Below, piece after piece: positions 16,816 to 26,222 of a DNA stretch of 45,880 nucleotides. Source of the stretch: Nostoc sp. NMS9 (GTDB lineage Bacteria; Cyanobacteriota; Cyanobacteriia; Cyanobacteriales; Nostocaceae); NCBI RefSeq assembly GCF_017114995.1, contig NZ_JABXKL010000087.1, forward strand, positions 1-45,880, in the 5' to 3' direction. The position numbers were made by a program, and so were the translations under genes. The notes under the pieces were generated by a model. The model did not search any database. It had not been told where the DNA came from and worked only from the letters and a program-made list of their open reading frames with translations. Each line of letters starts with the position of its first letter. Positions within the stretch are counted from its first letter, which is position 1.

Positions 16816-18174
16816 ATGAAAAATACTCAAGTAACAATCAACGAAACAGCTTGTAAACATAACCAAAAAAAATTGGGTGACAAGAAAAAACTAACTTGCA
16901 CAAAACCACCACAACCAGGTGCAAACCAAGGAAATTGTCCTTTAGATGGAGCGATGGTTTCTGTCGGAGCTATTACTGATGTTGTTCATTTAGTACATGG
17001 TGCTGTTGCTTGTACTCATAATCCTTGGGCGACTCATGGTAGCCTCTCATCAGGCTCTCAATTATACCAAACTGCTTTTACTACTGATTTTGGTGAGAAT
17101 AATGTCGTTTTTGGTGGTGAAAAGAAACTGTACAAAGCTATTCTCGATGTTGCTCAACGCTATAATCCTGCGGCTATTTTTGTCTACGCTACTTGTATTA
17201 CTGCTTTGATTGGTGATGATATCGATAGTGTCTGTAAAATGGCTGCACAGAAAATTGATATTCCAGTTATCTATGTAAATTCGCCTGGATTTCTTGGTAG
17301 TAAAAATTTAGGTAATCGCATCGGCAATGAGACTTTATTGAAATATGTAATCGGAACGGCAGAACCGGAATTTACCACTCCTTTCGATATCAATATTGTT
17401 GGTGAGTACAACGTTGCTGGTGATTTGTGGAATGTTTTACCACTGTTCAAGAGATTGGGTATACGCGTTCTCTCCAAAATTACAGGTGATGCTCGTTATA
17501 AAGAAGTTTGCTATGCTCATCGTGCCAAGTTGAATGTAGTCATTTGCTCAAATGTAGTGCTGCCAATGGCGCAAACAATGAAAGAACTTTATGGAATTCC
17601 TTATGTTGAAGAATCTTTCTTCGGTGTAGAAAACTTAAACCATTGCTTGCGAAATATTGCAGCAACATTAGGGGATAAATATCTTCAAGAACGTACAGAA
17701 TGGTTGATAAGAGAAGAAAATGCATCCCTAGATATTGCCCTAGCTCCTTACCGTGCCCAGTTGAAAGGCAAGCGGATTATTCTTTCTACTGGTGGTGTAA
17801 AAATTTGGTCGATTATTTTAGCTGCCAAACATTTAGGAATGGAAGTGATTGCTACCACTAACGCAAAGACTACAGAAGAGGAGAAAGCCAAAATTAAACA
17901 ATATCTTGGTCAAGATGGCATTCTTTTGCCCGAAGCAACCCCGCAAGTATTATTAAAAGTACTAAAGGATACAAAAGCCGATGTTTTGATTACTGGGACT
18001 GGCAATAAATATACAGCACTCAAAGCACAAATTCCTTTTTTGGATGTTAACCATGAACGCCATCATGCCTACGCTGGTTATATCGGGCTGGTGGAACTGG
18101 CACGAGAATTGTATAAAGCCTTGTATAGTCCTGTGTGGGAGCAAGTCAGCAAACCTGCTCCTTGGGATGAATAA
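16816..18174 (+). CDS. vnfE: Nitrogenase FeMo/FeV-cofactor scaffold protein E (VnfE-like)
   Basis: A 452-aa protein of the nitrogenase component-1 superfamily, NifE branch. The N-terminal region has Cys37 (KKLTCTK), then GNCPLDGAMVSVGAITDVVH and HGAVACTHNPWATHG, and YATCITALIGDDI, giving the conserved cysteines expected to hold the scaffold Fe-S cluster. Length fits NifE/VnfE. NifEN-type scaffolds finish the nitrogenase cofactor before transfer to the catalytic component. The call VnfE rather than NifE rests on the company of VnfR, VupABC and vnfH-like genes. The partner N and the vnfDGK genes are absent from the window. The start is supported by a GAGGAAAG ribosome site. It faces the acyl-CoA-dehydrogenase-like gene tail to tail. 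Confidence 0.75.
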   Translation: MKNTQVTINETACKHNQKKLGDKKKLTCTKPPQPGANQGNCPLDGAMVSVGAITDVVHLVHGAVACTHNPWATHGSLSSGSQLYQTAFTTDFGENNVVFGGEKKLYKAILDVAQRYNPAAIFVYATCITALIGDDIDSVCKMAAQKIDIPVIYVNSPGFLGSKNLGNRIGNETLLKYVIGTAEPEFTTPFDINIVGEYNVAGDLWNVLPLFKRLGIRVLSKITGDARYKEVCYAHRAKLNVVICSNVVLPMAQTMKELYGIPYVEESFFGVENLNHCLRNIAATLGDKYLQERTEWLIREENASLDIALAPYRAQLKGKRIILSTGGVKIWSIILAAKHLGMEVIATTNAKTTEEEKAKIKQYLGQDGILLPEATPQVLLKVLKDTKADVLITGTGNKYTALKAQIPFLDVNHERHHAYAGYIGLVELARELYKALYSPVWEQVSKPAPWDE

Positions 18175-18287
18175 ATCAAAGATGATATCACTTGAAAAAT
18201 TATTTGTCAGGCAACAGAATCGCACGAACCATCTTTTTTACCACAAGTTGCCTCAATCTTTATGGTGTATTTTATATTATAAAACTT

Positions 18288-19508
18288 TTACTCCGTAAGG
18301 TTTTCCTGGCGATTTGGCTGGGTGTTGAAATAGGCACGATCAAAGGATTGCCCCAAAATCTCCTGACCAATTGAGGACAAAACGCGATCGCAATTATCAT
18401 GCAATACGTAAAAGGATAAATCTCGCAATATTCGCTCCACAGGACTCGGTTTAATCAAGGAGCGAGATCCACAAGCATGTATGCAGTCGTTCACCGTTTC
18501 CAAAGCCAGTTGTTCAGTTATGTAACGGGCGCGATTGCCTGCTTGTTTTGCCCCTAAGACCTGGCCTGTTTCCCAAAGAGTGGCTACCTGTCGGAGCCAT
18601 AAATGCATAGTATCTATATTAATTGCTGCCTTAGCAATTCGGTGTTGTACGTAGGGGTCGTGTCCTTTTTCCTGTTTGTTGATGTATGCTAAAGCATAAT
18701 CATAGGCTCCTTCAGCAGCTCCGAGAAAAGCAGCGCCATACAGAGGGGTAAACCGCGTCTGCCACTCCTGTTGGATGTACTGTCCTGGATAGCCAATCAA
18801 GTTTTCGTTAGGGATGAAAGTGCGTTCAAAGCGAACTAAGTAACTCACTGTACCTCTCATCCCAATTGGCTGCCACCAACTATCATCAAAGCTGATACTG
18901 GGATCGGATAGGTTGCAGGCTAGTAACAATACTGATGTCGGTAAGCCATTGTTATGACGCGCTCCCCCAGGCCCTGCTGTGTTGACCAAAAGAATTGCCC
19001 ACTGTGCTTCTGGGGCACTGGTGGCGAATACCTTTGTGCCATCAATAATGTATCCCTCATCTACCACTTGAACACTTGTGCCAAGGCTGGCTTTTTGACC
19101 TGGAATCGGAGACTGGGGTTCTCCACTCCAAGCCGCCCATTTCTCTCCACGCTGGACAATACCCTCAAACCAGCGCTTTTTCTGGGACTCATTAGCCATA
19201 GCCGCTAGTAAAACTTGGGCATTTGCGTGTCCTTCCCAGCAACGGGCTAGGGATAAATCCACTTTTGCCAGTTCCTTAGTCATCATCCACAGGGTAAAGA
19301 TATCGCTATCATGTCCTAACCCTAGACCACCGTATTCAGTTGGCACAACTGGTGCATTCAGACCTGCTTGAAAAAGGTCTTCAAAATCTTCTCTTGGAAA
19401 GCTAGCATTGTGGTCATAACCAGCAGCGCGAGAGGCGAACTTATCACGTGCAAGTTGGCTAATGCGCTCAATCAGAGTTTGCTTATTGAGAGTTAGATTG
19501 AATATCAT
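18288..19508 (-). CDS. Acyl-CoA dehydrogenase-fold flavoenzyme
   Basis: A 406-aa protein with the three-part acyl-CoA-dehydrogenase fold. It has an N-terminal helical domain with VVPTEYGGLGLGHDSD (residues 54-69), a middle beta domain with WAAWSGEPQSPIPGQ and IIDGTKVFATSAPEAQWAIL, and a C-terminal helical domain with the flavin-contact region CIHACGSRSLIKPSPVERILRD. The SfnB/DszC-type flavin monooxygenases share this shape and are more likely than fatty-acid oxidation in a cyanobacterium. No CoA-pathway genes are nearby. It converges with vnfE (114 bp) and could belong to the small-molecule pathway at 8.5-15.5 kb. Substrate unknown. Confidence 0.78.
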   Translation of the reverse strand: MIFNLTLNKQTLIERISQLARDKFASRAAGYDHNASFPREDFEDLFQAGLNAPVVPTEYGGLGLGHDSDIFTLWMMTKELAKVDLSLARCWEGHANAQVLLAAMANESQKKRWFEGIVQRGEKWAAWSGEPQSPIPGQKASLGTSVQVVDEGYIIDGTKVFATSAPEAQWAILLVNTAGPGGARHNNGLPTSVLLLACNLSDPSISFDDSWWQPIGMRGTVSYLVRFERTFIPNENLIGYPGQYIQQEWQTRFTPLYGAAFLGAAEGAYDYALAYINKQEKGHDPYVQHRIAKAAINIDTMHLWLRQVATLWETGQVLGAKQAGNRARYITEQLALETVNDCIHACGSRSLIKPSPVERILRDLSFYVLHDNCDRVLSSIGQEILGQSFDRAYFNTQPNRQENLTE

Positions 19509-19760
19509 TTAATAGAGTTTCATAGACTTGTTTTTAGTTGCTAATCTTACATTTTCACCCGTTGGTTTATGGCAATTTGTGTAAGTAGGTTATTTTAATA
19601 CGGTATGAATAATAATTATGTTGGCAAATAAAAGCAGCTTAGTAATATGCATCATAAGAACATAATTACATACTGTTTGTCTTTTTTTATGTGAATTTGA
19701 GATTGACAACTCGAAAATTAACCACCAATAAAAATGAGGTTACACTTTTGCACGCTTTAT

Positions 19761-20780
19761 TCATTTACTGTTAGTTTCTTTCAGTGGTTGCAAGATATAA
19801 GTAAATAAATCATCAATAACTCGATTAGCTGATATGTAGCTACCTGTGAGCCAATAATAATCATCTACTACATAAACTTTACCCTGCCTAACAACATTAA
19901 GCTTTGACCACAGAGGTTCTGCCATAAGTTGATTGACAGCAATCTTTGACTGTGCAGGGTCTTTAAAGCCGTAGCGCACTATAAATAGGATATCACCATC
20001 TATCTGGGTAAGGGCTTCTGGAGAGATATTGTAGCCAACGGGGTTGCCCGCTTTCTTTTTAGTTGCTTTAGCATCCAGATTTTGCGAAGGAGGACGGATT
20101 AAACCAGCATCCTCTAAAATTACTCCAGAGAATGCACCCTTAGTTAACGGGTTAATTGTTTTTGGGATCAGGCGCACGACGGAAACTAAAGTCTTTTTGA
20201 GTCGAGATCCTATCTTTTGTTTAAACTCAGTTAAGCGTGCGTTATAGTTATCCATTAAACGTTTTGCTGTCTCAGTTTTCCCCAAAGCTTTTGCTGCTGG
20301 CATAAACGGTTTTTTCCAATCTCCATTGCTTTGCACCTTCAGCAGAACGGTGGGTGCAATGTGAGACCATAAACTGTAAGTATCCCGGTTGCGCGTCGTG
20401 CCTAAAATCAAGTCCGGCTTGAGAGTTATAACCTTCTCCATGTTCGGTGGTGTCAGAACCGCACCAATGTTTTCAACGCCTGGGTGCTTATCCTCTAAAC
20501 CTAGCCCTTGGAGAGTTTTAGTTGGATCTGGAGCACCTACCAGATTGGCTCCCAGAGCTAGAGGTATTTCCACTAGCCACGGATCTATGACGACAACTCG
20601 TTGAGGATGGACGGGAACTAGAGTCTGACCCATTGCGTGTTGGACTAGGTGGACGGGCACAGGTGATGTTTGGCTTGAGGTAACGACGGCTATATCGCGG
20701 GTCGGTAATTGACGACCAAAGGAGCTGCAAGCAGAAATCACCAAGAACGTAAGCAGCACAACAAAGCAGAACTTAGGCAT
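19761..20780 (-). CDS. Iron-siderophore-type ABC substrate-binding lipoprotein (paralogue 1)
   Basis: A 339-aa protein. The signal peptide MPKFCFVVLLTFLVISAC ends in a lipobox (ISAC) with the acylated Cys at residue 18. The rest is an FecB/FhuD-like (TroA-superfamily) binding protein: HPQRVVVIDPWLVEIPLALG, VITLKPDLILGT, HIAPTVLLKV, and the C-terminal PLWSKLNVVRQGKVYVVDDYYW. It delivers ferric-siderophore or a similar metal chelate to the FecCD/FecE transporter upstream. It is a close tandem copy of the gene at 21084-22085 and shares its leader sequence. A further relic copy starts at 26130. Confidence 0.85.
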   Translation of the reverse strand: MPKFCFVVLLTFLVISACSSFGRQLPTRDIAVVTSSQTSPVPVHLVQHAMGQTLVPVHPQRVVVIDPWLVEIPLALGANLVGAPDPTKTLQGLGLEDKHPGVENIGAVLTPPNMEKVITLKPDLILGTTRNRDTYSLWSHIAPTVLLKVQSNGDWKKPFMPAAKALGKTETAKRLMDNYNARLTEFKQKIGSRLKKTLVSVVRLIPKTINPLTKGAFSGVILEDAGLIRPPSQNLDAKATKKKAGNPVGYNISPEALTQIDGDILFIVRYGFKDPAQSKIAVNQLMAEPLWSKLNVVRQGKVYVVDDYYWLTGSYISANRVIDDLFTYILQPLKETNSK

Positions 20781-20889
20781 ATACAGTCAAGAAGATACAG
20801 GTGATGTTAGAGCAATCGCAAAAAAGGCTGTGCAAGAGGCAGAGTCAACTCTCTAAGCTTTGAACAAATTCCTTTACCATACAGCTTTC

Positions 20890-20996
20890 TGGCATTGCAT
20901 ATTTGCGGGATCAATTGAGATTTTTGACCAAGGCTAAAGATAGATTCTTTGCGCCTCTGCACAAAACAAAATTCATCCGATCAATCAGCAACATTA
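20890..20996. repeat. Imperfect inverted repeat (family copy 2)
   Basis: The left arm GGCATTGCATATTTGCGGGA pairs imperfectly with the right arm ending CAATCAGCAACATTA. Related to the elements at 15851-15950 and 39156-39245, but more diverged. Located between the two tandem binding-protein genes. Confidence 0.5.
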
Positions 20997-21083
20997 GTCA
21001 ACTTAATAGTATTTTCCCAGCTTATTTTAATAAAAAACGGCTTCAATACTCAATTTGAGTAGCCCAGTGATCAGTTGCCTGCA

Positions 21084-22085
21084 TCAGAGTACCAATATGT
21101 AGCTAAATAAATCATCAAGAACTCGATTGGCTGATAGATAGCTACCAGCGAGCCAACAAAATTCATCAACTATATGAATTTTACCCTGCCTGACAACATT
21201 AAGCTTTGACCACAGAGGTTCTGCCATTAGTTGATGGAGAACGCTCTGTGACTCTGCTGGATCTTTGAAGCCATAGCGCAAGATAAATAGGACATCTCCA
21301 TCTATCTGGGTGAGTACTTCTGGAGATATACTGTAGCCAACAGGGTTACCTTCTTTCTTTTTAGTTCCTATTGCATCCAGATTTTGCGAAGGAGGACGGA
21401 TTAAACCGGCATCCTCTAAGATCACTCCAGAGAATGAACCCTTGGTTGTCGCGTGAATTAGCTTTGGCGAGAGGCGCACGACGGAAACTCGAGTCTTTTT
21501 GAGTTGGGAACCCATCTTTTCTTTGAACTCGGCTATGCGTGCGTTATATTTGTCGATTACACGTTTTGCTGTCTCGGTTTGACCCAGAGCTTTTGCCGCC
21601 GGCATAAACGACTGTTTCCAGTCTCCACTGTTTGGCATCTTAACCAGAACGGTGGGTGCAATGTGAGACAATAAACTGTAATTTTCCCGGTTCTCATCAA
21701 TCGTGCCCAAGATCAAGTCGGGTTTAAGGGTCATAACCTTCTCTAGGTTCGTCGGCGTAAAAGCCGCGCCAATATCTTCAATACCGAGGTGCTTATTCTC
21801 TAACCCTAGCCCCTGGAGAGTTAAAGCCAGACCTGGAGCGCCCACCAGCTTGACCCCCAGAACTAGAGGTATTTGCACGAGCCATCGTTGGATGACGACG
21901 ACTCGTTGAGGATGGACGGGAACTAGAGTCTGACCCATTGCGTGTTGGACTAAGTGGACGGGCACAGGTGATGTTTGACTTGAGGGAACAACAGCTATAT
22001 CGCGGGTCGGTAATTGACGACCAAAGGAACTGCAAGCAGAAATCACCAACAGCGTCAGCAGCACAACAAAGCAGAACTTAGGCAT
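21084..22085 (-). CDS. Iron-siderophore-type ABC substrate-binding lipoprotein (paralogue 2)
   Basis: A 333-aa protein, very similar over its full length to the gene at 19761-20780. The same lipoprotein signal (MPKFCFVVLLTLLVISAC) and TroA-fold segments are present. Differences cluster in VIQRWLVQIPLVLGVKLVGA and the C-terminal VDEFCWLAGSYLSAN, which line the likely ligand cleft, so the two may bind different chelates. Upstream lies a truncated TonB-receptor 5' fragment, showing that receptor plus binding protein were duplicated together and then partly deleted. Lipid-anchored on the periplasmic side of the inner membrane. Confidence 0.85.
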   Translation of the reverse strand: MPKFCFVVLLTLLVISACSSFGRQLPTRDIAVVPSSQTSPVPVHLVQHAMGQTLVPVHPQRVVVIQRWLVQIPLVLGVKLVGAPGLALTLQGLGLENKHLGIEDIGAAFTPTNLEKVMTLKPDLILGTIDENRENYSLLSHIAPTVLVKMPNSGDWKQSFMPAAKALGQTETAKRVIDKYNARIAEFKEKMGSQLKKTRVSVVRLSPKLIHATTKGSFSGVILEDAGLIRPPSQNLDAIGTKKKEGNPVGYSISPEVLTQIDGDVLFILRYGFKDPAESQSVLHQLMAEPLWSKLNVVRQGKIHIVDEFCWLAGSYLSANRVLDDLFSYILVL

Positions 22086-22116
22086 ATACAGTCAAGAAGA
22101 TACAGGTGATGTTAGA

Positions 22117-22484
22117 GCGATCAAGTTCTTTACTCTGTTGACCCCCAATACATCTGATGTGCCGCTGAGGGGACGTTCTATAGAATTGAGTTGGCGAACT
22201 TCTGATATGGGTGTTTGCGATGCTCCTTTAAGAGCCGCCTTTCCTGCGGAACGCTCCGCGAACGGCTCCCGCTTCGCTTTCCAGTTGGTGACTAAAGCAG
22301 ATTGAACAGAGGTTTTTCTGACTAACGATGCGTAGGCGTAGCCCGCCGCAGGCATCGCTTCTTTATTGACTGGGGACTGTACAAGAGTTAGCTCTTGCTT
22401 GACTAGGTTACAACCAAAACTGACGCAAACACTCACTACCAAACTTGGCAAACACCCATTGCACACACCCCGATAATTGCTCAT
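22117..22484 (-). pseudogene. Truncated duplicate of TonB-receptor N-terminus
   Basis: Starts MSNYRGVCNGCLPSLVVSV and matches the first about 115 residues of the full receptor at 29788 (shared EAMPAAGYAYASLVRKTSVQ and VRQLNSIERPLSGTS). It then runs into the binding-protein leader and stops. It carries an extra insertion (EPFAERSAGKAALKGASQ) made of small dispersed repeat sequence. The upstream promoter region (22485-22590) is also a copy of 29789-29888. AMIN, plug and barrel domains are missing, so it cannot be a receptor. Confidence 0.88.
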
Positions 22485-22770
22485 TCCACTTTCCTACCAA
22501 TCTTTGTGCCAATATTCTTGACTTACGCAAGTAAAACTTACATTGGGAAGTATAAGCAAGATTGAGTAGGAAATCAACTATTTAAGCTGAACTTCCCCCT
22601 GCAAATATACCTACATGGACTCAAAAGCCTATCATTACAACGATTTCAATTGTTGAGTCAATATTGTGTACCAAATGATTGTTGGCATTCTATTAAGGGA
22701 GGGGCAATTAAACGGCCCTTTTTTAATGTTCTACTGCTAAATAAAAATTATTCAAATCGCTTTTGAATCT
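22485..22770. other. Duplicated receptor promoter region
   Basis: 22485-22590 repeats the sequence upstream of the intact TonB receptor (29789-29888), including CTTACATTGGGAAGTATAAG. The remainder has a weak GGGAGG...GGCCCTTTTTTAA inverted repeat that might end transcription from either side. No gene. Confidence 0.6.
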
Positions 22771-23583
22771 TCAATCTTGTGAATATTTATGAGGTTGTCG
22801 TCTCAAAGGTACACACCAAGGTGTACCCATTACTGGGTCTGGCAGAATTCGACAAGCTAATCCAAACACCTCCTGCACCATTTCTTCTGTCATCACATCT
22901 GCTGGAGTTCCATAAGCCATAACAGCGCCATCGCGTAAGGCTACTAGGTTATGAGCATAACGACACGCTTGATTCAGGTCATGCAACACCATGACAATTG
23001 TTCGCTCCTCAAGTTGATTCAAATCCCACAGCAACTCCAGCACTTCCACTTGATGAGCTAAATCTAAAAAAGTTGTCGGCTCATCCAATAGTAAAATTTG
23101 TGTATCTTGCGCTAAAGTCATGGCTATCCAAGCACGTTGCTTCTGTCCACCAGAAAGGGTATCTACGGCTCTATCGGCTAATTCGTTGAGGTCTGTAGTT
23201 GTTAGTGCTTTGCGGACTTGACGTTCATCTTCAGTTGTCCAAGATTGCAGCCAACTTTTTTGATATGGATAACGACCTTGTGCTACTAAATCTCGCACAG
23301 TCAATCCTTCTGGTGCAACTGGTCCTTGAGGAAGAATACCGAGTTGTTGTGCAACTTTGGTCGTTGACTGTCGAAAAATATCAGCACCATTAAGATATAC
23401 AGTACCAATATGAGGTTTGAGTAATCTGGCTAAACCTCGCAGTAGAGTAGATTTCCCGCAGCCATTCGGGCCAACTAGAGCAGTAATTTGTGCAGTGGGA
23501 ATTAACAGGTTAAGACCGGATATGATCGGTTTGCCATCGTAAGCTAGGCTCAGATGTTGGGTTTCAAGGACTGTGTTGTCCAT
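22771..23583 (-). CDS. Iron-siderophore-type ABC transporter ATP-binding protein
   Basis: About 270 aa from ATG 23583 (MDNTVLETQHLSLAYDGKPI); an upstream ATG at 23601 adds six residues. Walker A GPNGCGKST, Q-loop LPQGPVAPEGLTV, signature LSGGQKQRAW, Walker B LLLDEPTTFLDLAH and switch His in VLHDLNQA are all intact. FecE/FhuC subtype, which energises ferric-chelate import. Gene order is binding proteins, ATPase and two permeases all on the minus strand, with a 324-bp gap to the permease gene upstream. Confidence 0.9.
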   Translation of the reverse strand: MDNTVLETQHLSLAYDGKPIISGLNLLIPTAQITALVGPNGCGKSTLLRGLARLLKPHIGTVYLNGADIFRQSTTKVAQQLGILPQGPVAPEGLTVRDLVAQGRYPYQKSWLQSWTTEDERQVRKALTTTDLNELADRAVDTLSGGQKQRAWIAMTLAQDTQILLLDEPTTFLDLAHQVEVLELLWDLNQLEERTIVMVLHDLNQACRYAHNLVALRDGAVMAYGTPADVMTEEMVQEVFGLACRILPDPVMGTPWCVPLRRQPHKYSQD

Positions 23584-23907
23584 AAGACTTTCTGATTGCA
23601 AGAATAAGTGGTCTGAAAGTGCGTAGCTGCAAAGCGGCTGATGCTGGCAGATCGCATTGCAGCCTAGTGGCTTCTTGCGAACGCTTTTGAATCCAATTGA
23701 TAATTGTTGGCAGGGTAATGACCAAAATCCGATTTTTCAAGCTAGTCAAAATCCCGGAGCAGAGTATCTTATGGGTCATTCTTTAAAGTTAGCGATCGCC
23801 TTTCAGGATAGATATTTAGATCGTATTACGATGATATTACCAATAATATTGGGTACTTAGTTCTGCACTTGGTAAAAATACCCTGACATGAGATTCTCAT
23901 CTCCTAC
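23584..23907. other. Gap between permease and ATPase genes
   Basis: Non-coding spacer with one HIP1-containing stretch (AGCGATCGCC, about 23791). I see no hairpin or frame that looks real. Confidence 0.4.
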
Positions 23908-24948
23908 TTATCTTTGCCGCCTTTGATACAGTAAATAGATAAAATAAGGCGCTCCTAAGGCAGCAGTTAGCAAACCACAAGGTAATTGTGTTGGAGAAAA
24001 TAAAGTCCTACCCAAAAAATCTGCTGCTGCTACCAATAATCCCCCGATCAAGGCGGCAACTGGTAGTAAATTTTGATGTATTGACCCCACAAGTCTACGT
24101 GCTAAATGGGGAGCCATTAATCCAACGAAGCCAATTGTACCGGCGATCGCCACACTTGACCCAGCCAGCGCCACACTCACTAATAATAATTTGCTCCTTT
24201 GCCATGTGACTCGGCTACCGAGTCCTTTAGCTACCAAGTCACCCAGTTGCAAAGTATCAAGTTCTCGCGCCAGTAGTAACGCCAAGGGAGCGAAGATAAC
24301 TATCCAAGGTAGCAGTTGCCAAACTTGCTCCCAACTTTTACCAGCCACACTACCCGCCAACCAGACTAATGCTCTAGTAACGTCGGTGATTTGACCGAAA
24401 GTCAACATTAAAGTCGTGAAAGCTCCCATAATTGCTGCGAGTGCAACTCCCACTAAAACTAAACGCAGAGGTGATTTTTCTCCCGTGCCAGCTAGCAAGT
24501 AGATTAGACAGCCCACAATAAAAGCACCACCAAAGGCAGCAAAGGGCAAATACATAGTGGGTACAGCCGGAAATAGTACAATCAAAGTCACCGCCGCTAA
24601 GGCTGCACCTGCATTTACCCCAACAATACCAGGGTCAGCTAAAGGATTACGTGTCAATCCTTGTAAAATTGCACCCGCAGTTGCCAAGCCGACTCCTACC
24701 AACCAGGAGATTAACACTCTCGGTAAACGCAGGGTAACAACAACAAAGCCAGATTCTGGGTCTTGAGTTGGTAAACCAAGAACAGCTTTCACTATGTCTA
24801 CTGGTGGCAAAGGATAATTTCCCAAACTGAGGCTCATCCCCAAGACAGCGAGGGTTATTAATAGCAGTAGTAACAATACTCTAGTTACAGACTGGTTACC
24901 GAGTATTAAATTTTGAATTTTGAATTTTGAATTTTGAATTGTTATCAT
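23908..24948 (-). CDS. FecCD-type ABC permease (second subunit)
   Basis: About 346 aa with around ten membrane helices. It shows the FecCD signatures GAILQGLTRNPLADPGIVGVN, GTIGFVGLMAPHLARRLVG and GGLLVAAADFLGRT. The ATG at 24948 overlaps the stop of the preceding permease (ATGA), so the two are translationally coupled. The frame would also allow MAGEERM six residues upstream. Codons 4-13 are built from four tandem TTTTGAA heptamers (24911-24938 on the plus strand), encoding NSKFKIQN; this is a simple-sequence tract inside the coding region. Forms the channel heterodimer with the next gene. Confidence 0.9.
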   Translation of the reverse strand: MITIQNSKFKIQNLILGNQSVTRVLLLLLLITLAVLGMSLSLGNYPLPPVDIVKAVLGLPTQDPESGFVVVTLRLPRVLISWLVGVGLATAGAILQGLTRNPLADPGIVGVNAGAALAAVTLIVLFPAVPTMYLPFAAFGGAFIVGCLIYLLAGTGEKSPLRLVLVGVALAAIMGAFTTLMLTFGQITDVTRALVWLAGSVAGKSWEQVWQLLPWIVIFAPLALLLARELDTLQLGDLVAKGLGSRVTWQRSKLLLVSVALAGSSVAIAGTIGFVGLMAPHLARRLVGSIHQNLLPVAALIGGLLVAAADFLGRTLFSPTQLPCGLLTAALGAPYFIYLLYQRRQR

Positions 24949-25964
24949 CCTCTCTTCACCTGCCAACGCACTAAATACAACAAAAAGGGCGCACCCAAAA
25001 GGGCTGTCATCACGCCAACAGGCAATTCTTGGGGTCTAATTAACCAACGGGCTGCTAAATCTGCCCATATCAGTAAACCTGCACCAAACACAGCTGCACC
25101 AGGCAATACCCAACGATAATCAACACCCATGACTCCCCGCGCCAGATGGGGAACTACCAGACCGACAAAGCCTACAGGCCCTGCTAGTGCGACAGCGCTC
25201 CCTGCCAATATTACAACGCTCGATGCTGTTGCCAACTTGATCCAACCTGTTTGCTGACCTAAGCCTGTGGCTACCGATTCTCCTAAACTGAGGGCGTTGA
25301 TTTGTCTACTCAAGGCAAAAGCTGTTAATAATCCTACTACCATCCAGGGCAGCACAGTTAGGAATAGATTGAAGTCTCGTCCGGCGAGGGAACCTGCTAG
25401 CCAGAAGCGAACTTCTTCTAAAGTGCGATCGCTCAAAATCAGTACACCTGTGGTAATTGAAGATAGCAATGCAGTTAGAACTGCACCAGCAATAGTCAAG
25501 TTCAATGGTGTTGAGCCTCCTTGTCCAAGAGAACCAAGGGAGTAAACTGTTAAGGCTGCGATTAAGGCTCCGAGAAATGCTACAAGGGGAATCAAGGCTG
25601 GTGAAGATGTACCCAAGCCAAAAACTACTGTCACCACTGCTAAGGCTGCACCTGCATTGATCCCCAAGATTCCTGGTGCGGCTAAGGGATTTTGAGTCAG
25701 TCCTTGCATTAACGCCCCAGCTATAGCCAAACTAGCACCAACCATACTTGCAATCAGTGTACGCGGTAGGCGCATCGACCGGATAATTATGTGTTCGGTA
25801 GAGTCATCATAGTTAGTGAATGCAGTAAGTATTTTGGCAATGGGAATGTCAGCTGCACCGTAAGAAATGCTAGCGAAAATACCTAACAATATCACTAAGA
25901 TACCTATGCCTAAGCTGAAAATGCGGATATAGTATTTTTCAGGGTGAGAAATATTTGTGTTCAT
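24945..25964 (-). CDS. FecCD-type ABC permease (first subunit)
   Basis: A 339-aa polytopic membrane protein. It has GALMQGLTQNPLAAPGILGIN in the first third, then GPVGFVGLVVPHLARGVMGV and GLLIWADLAARWLIRPQELP toward the C-terminus, all typical of ferric-chelate permeases. About nine to ten helices. First gene of the fecC-fecD-like pair and overlaps the second by 4 bp. Pairs with the binding lipoproteins and ATPase in this locus to import what the TonB receptor brings into the periplasm. Confidence 0.9.
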   Translation of the reverse strand: MNTNISHPEKYYIRIFSLGIGILVILLGIFASISYGAADIPIAKILTAFTNYDDSTEHIIIRSMRLPRTLIASMVGASLAIAGALMQGLTQNPLAAPGILGINAGAALAVVTVVFGLGTSSPALIPLVAFLGALIAALTVYSLGSLGQGGSTPLNLTIAGAVLTALLSSITTGVLILSDRTLEEVRFWLAGSLAGRDFNLFLTVLPWMVVGLLTAFALSRQINALSLGESVATGLGQQTGWIKLATASSVVILAGSAVALAGPVGFVGLVVPHLARGVMGVDYRWVLPGAAVFGAGLLIWADLAARWLIRPQELPVGVMTALLGAPFLLYLVRWQVKRG

Positions 25965-26062
25965 GGATTTATGACAAGAGTTAACTTCATACCTCTACTT
26001 TTCCTAACTTTTAAGCATAATTACTAATTGACAAAAGTAAGCTTATCTTGATATTTCACAGA

Positions 26063-26130
26063 TGACCAAAGGAACTGCAAGCAGAAACCACTAGGAGCGT
26101 AAGCAGCACAACAAACCAGAACTTAGGCAT
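26063..26130 (-). pseudogene. Relic 5' end of a third binding-protein copy
   Basis: From an ATG at 26130 the minus strand reads MPKFWFVVLLTLLVVSAC SSFGH, matching the start of both intact binding lipoproteins, and stops matching at about 26063. The leader beyond the ATG (TACAGTTAAGAAGACACAGG) is also conserved. Only the signal peptide is left. Confidence 0.88.
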
Positions 26131-26222
26131 ATACAGTTAAGAAGACACAGGTTATGGTAGAGCGATCGCGTCTTGGTTGTGCAAGAGCAAAAAGGAGTAT
26201 ATATGTCTCTAAACAATACTTG

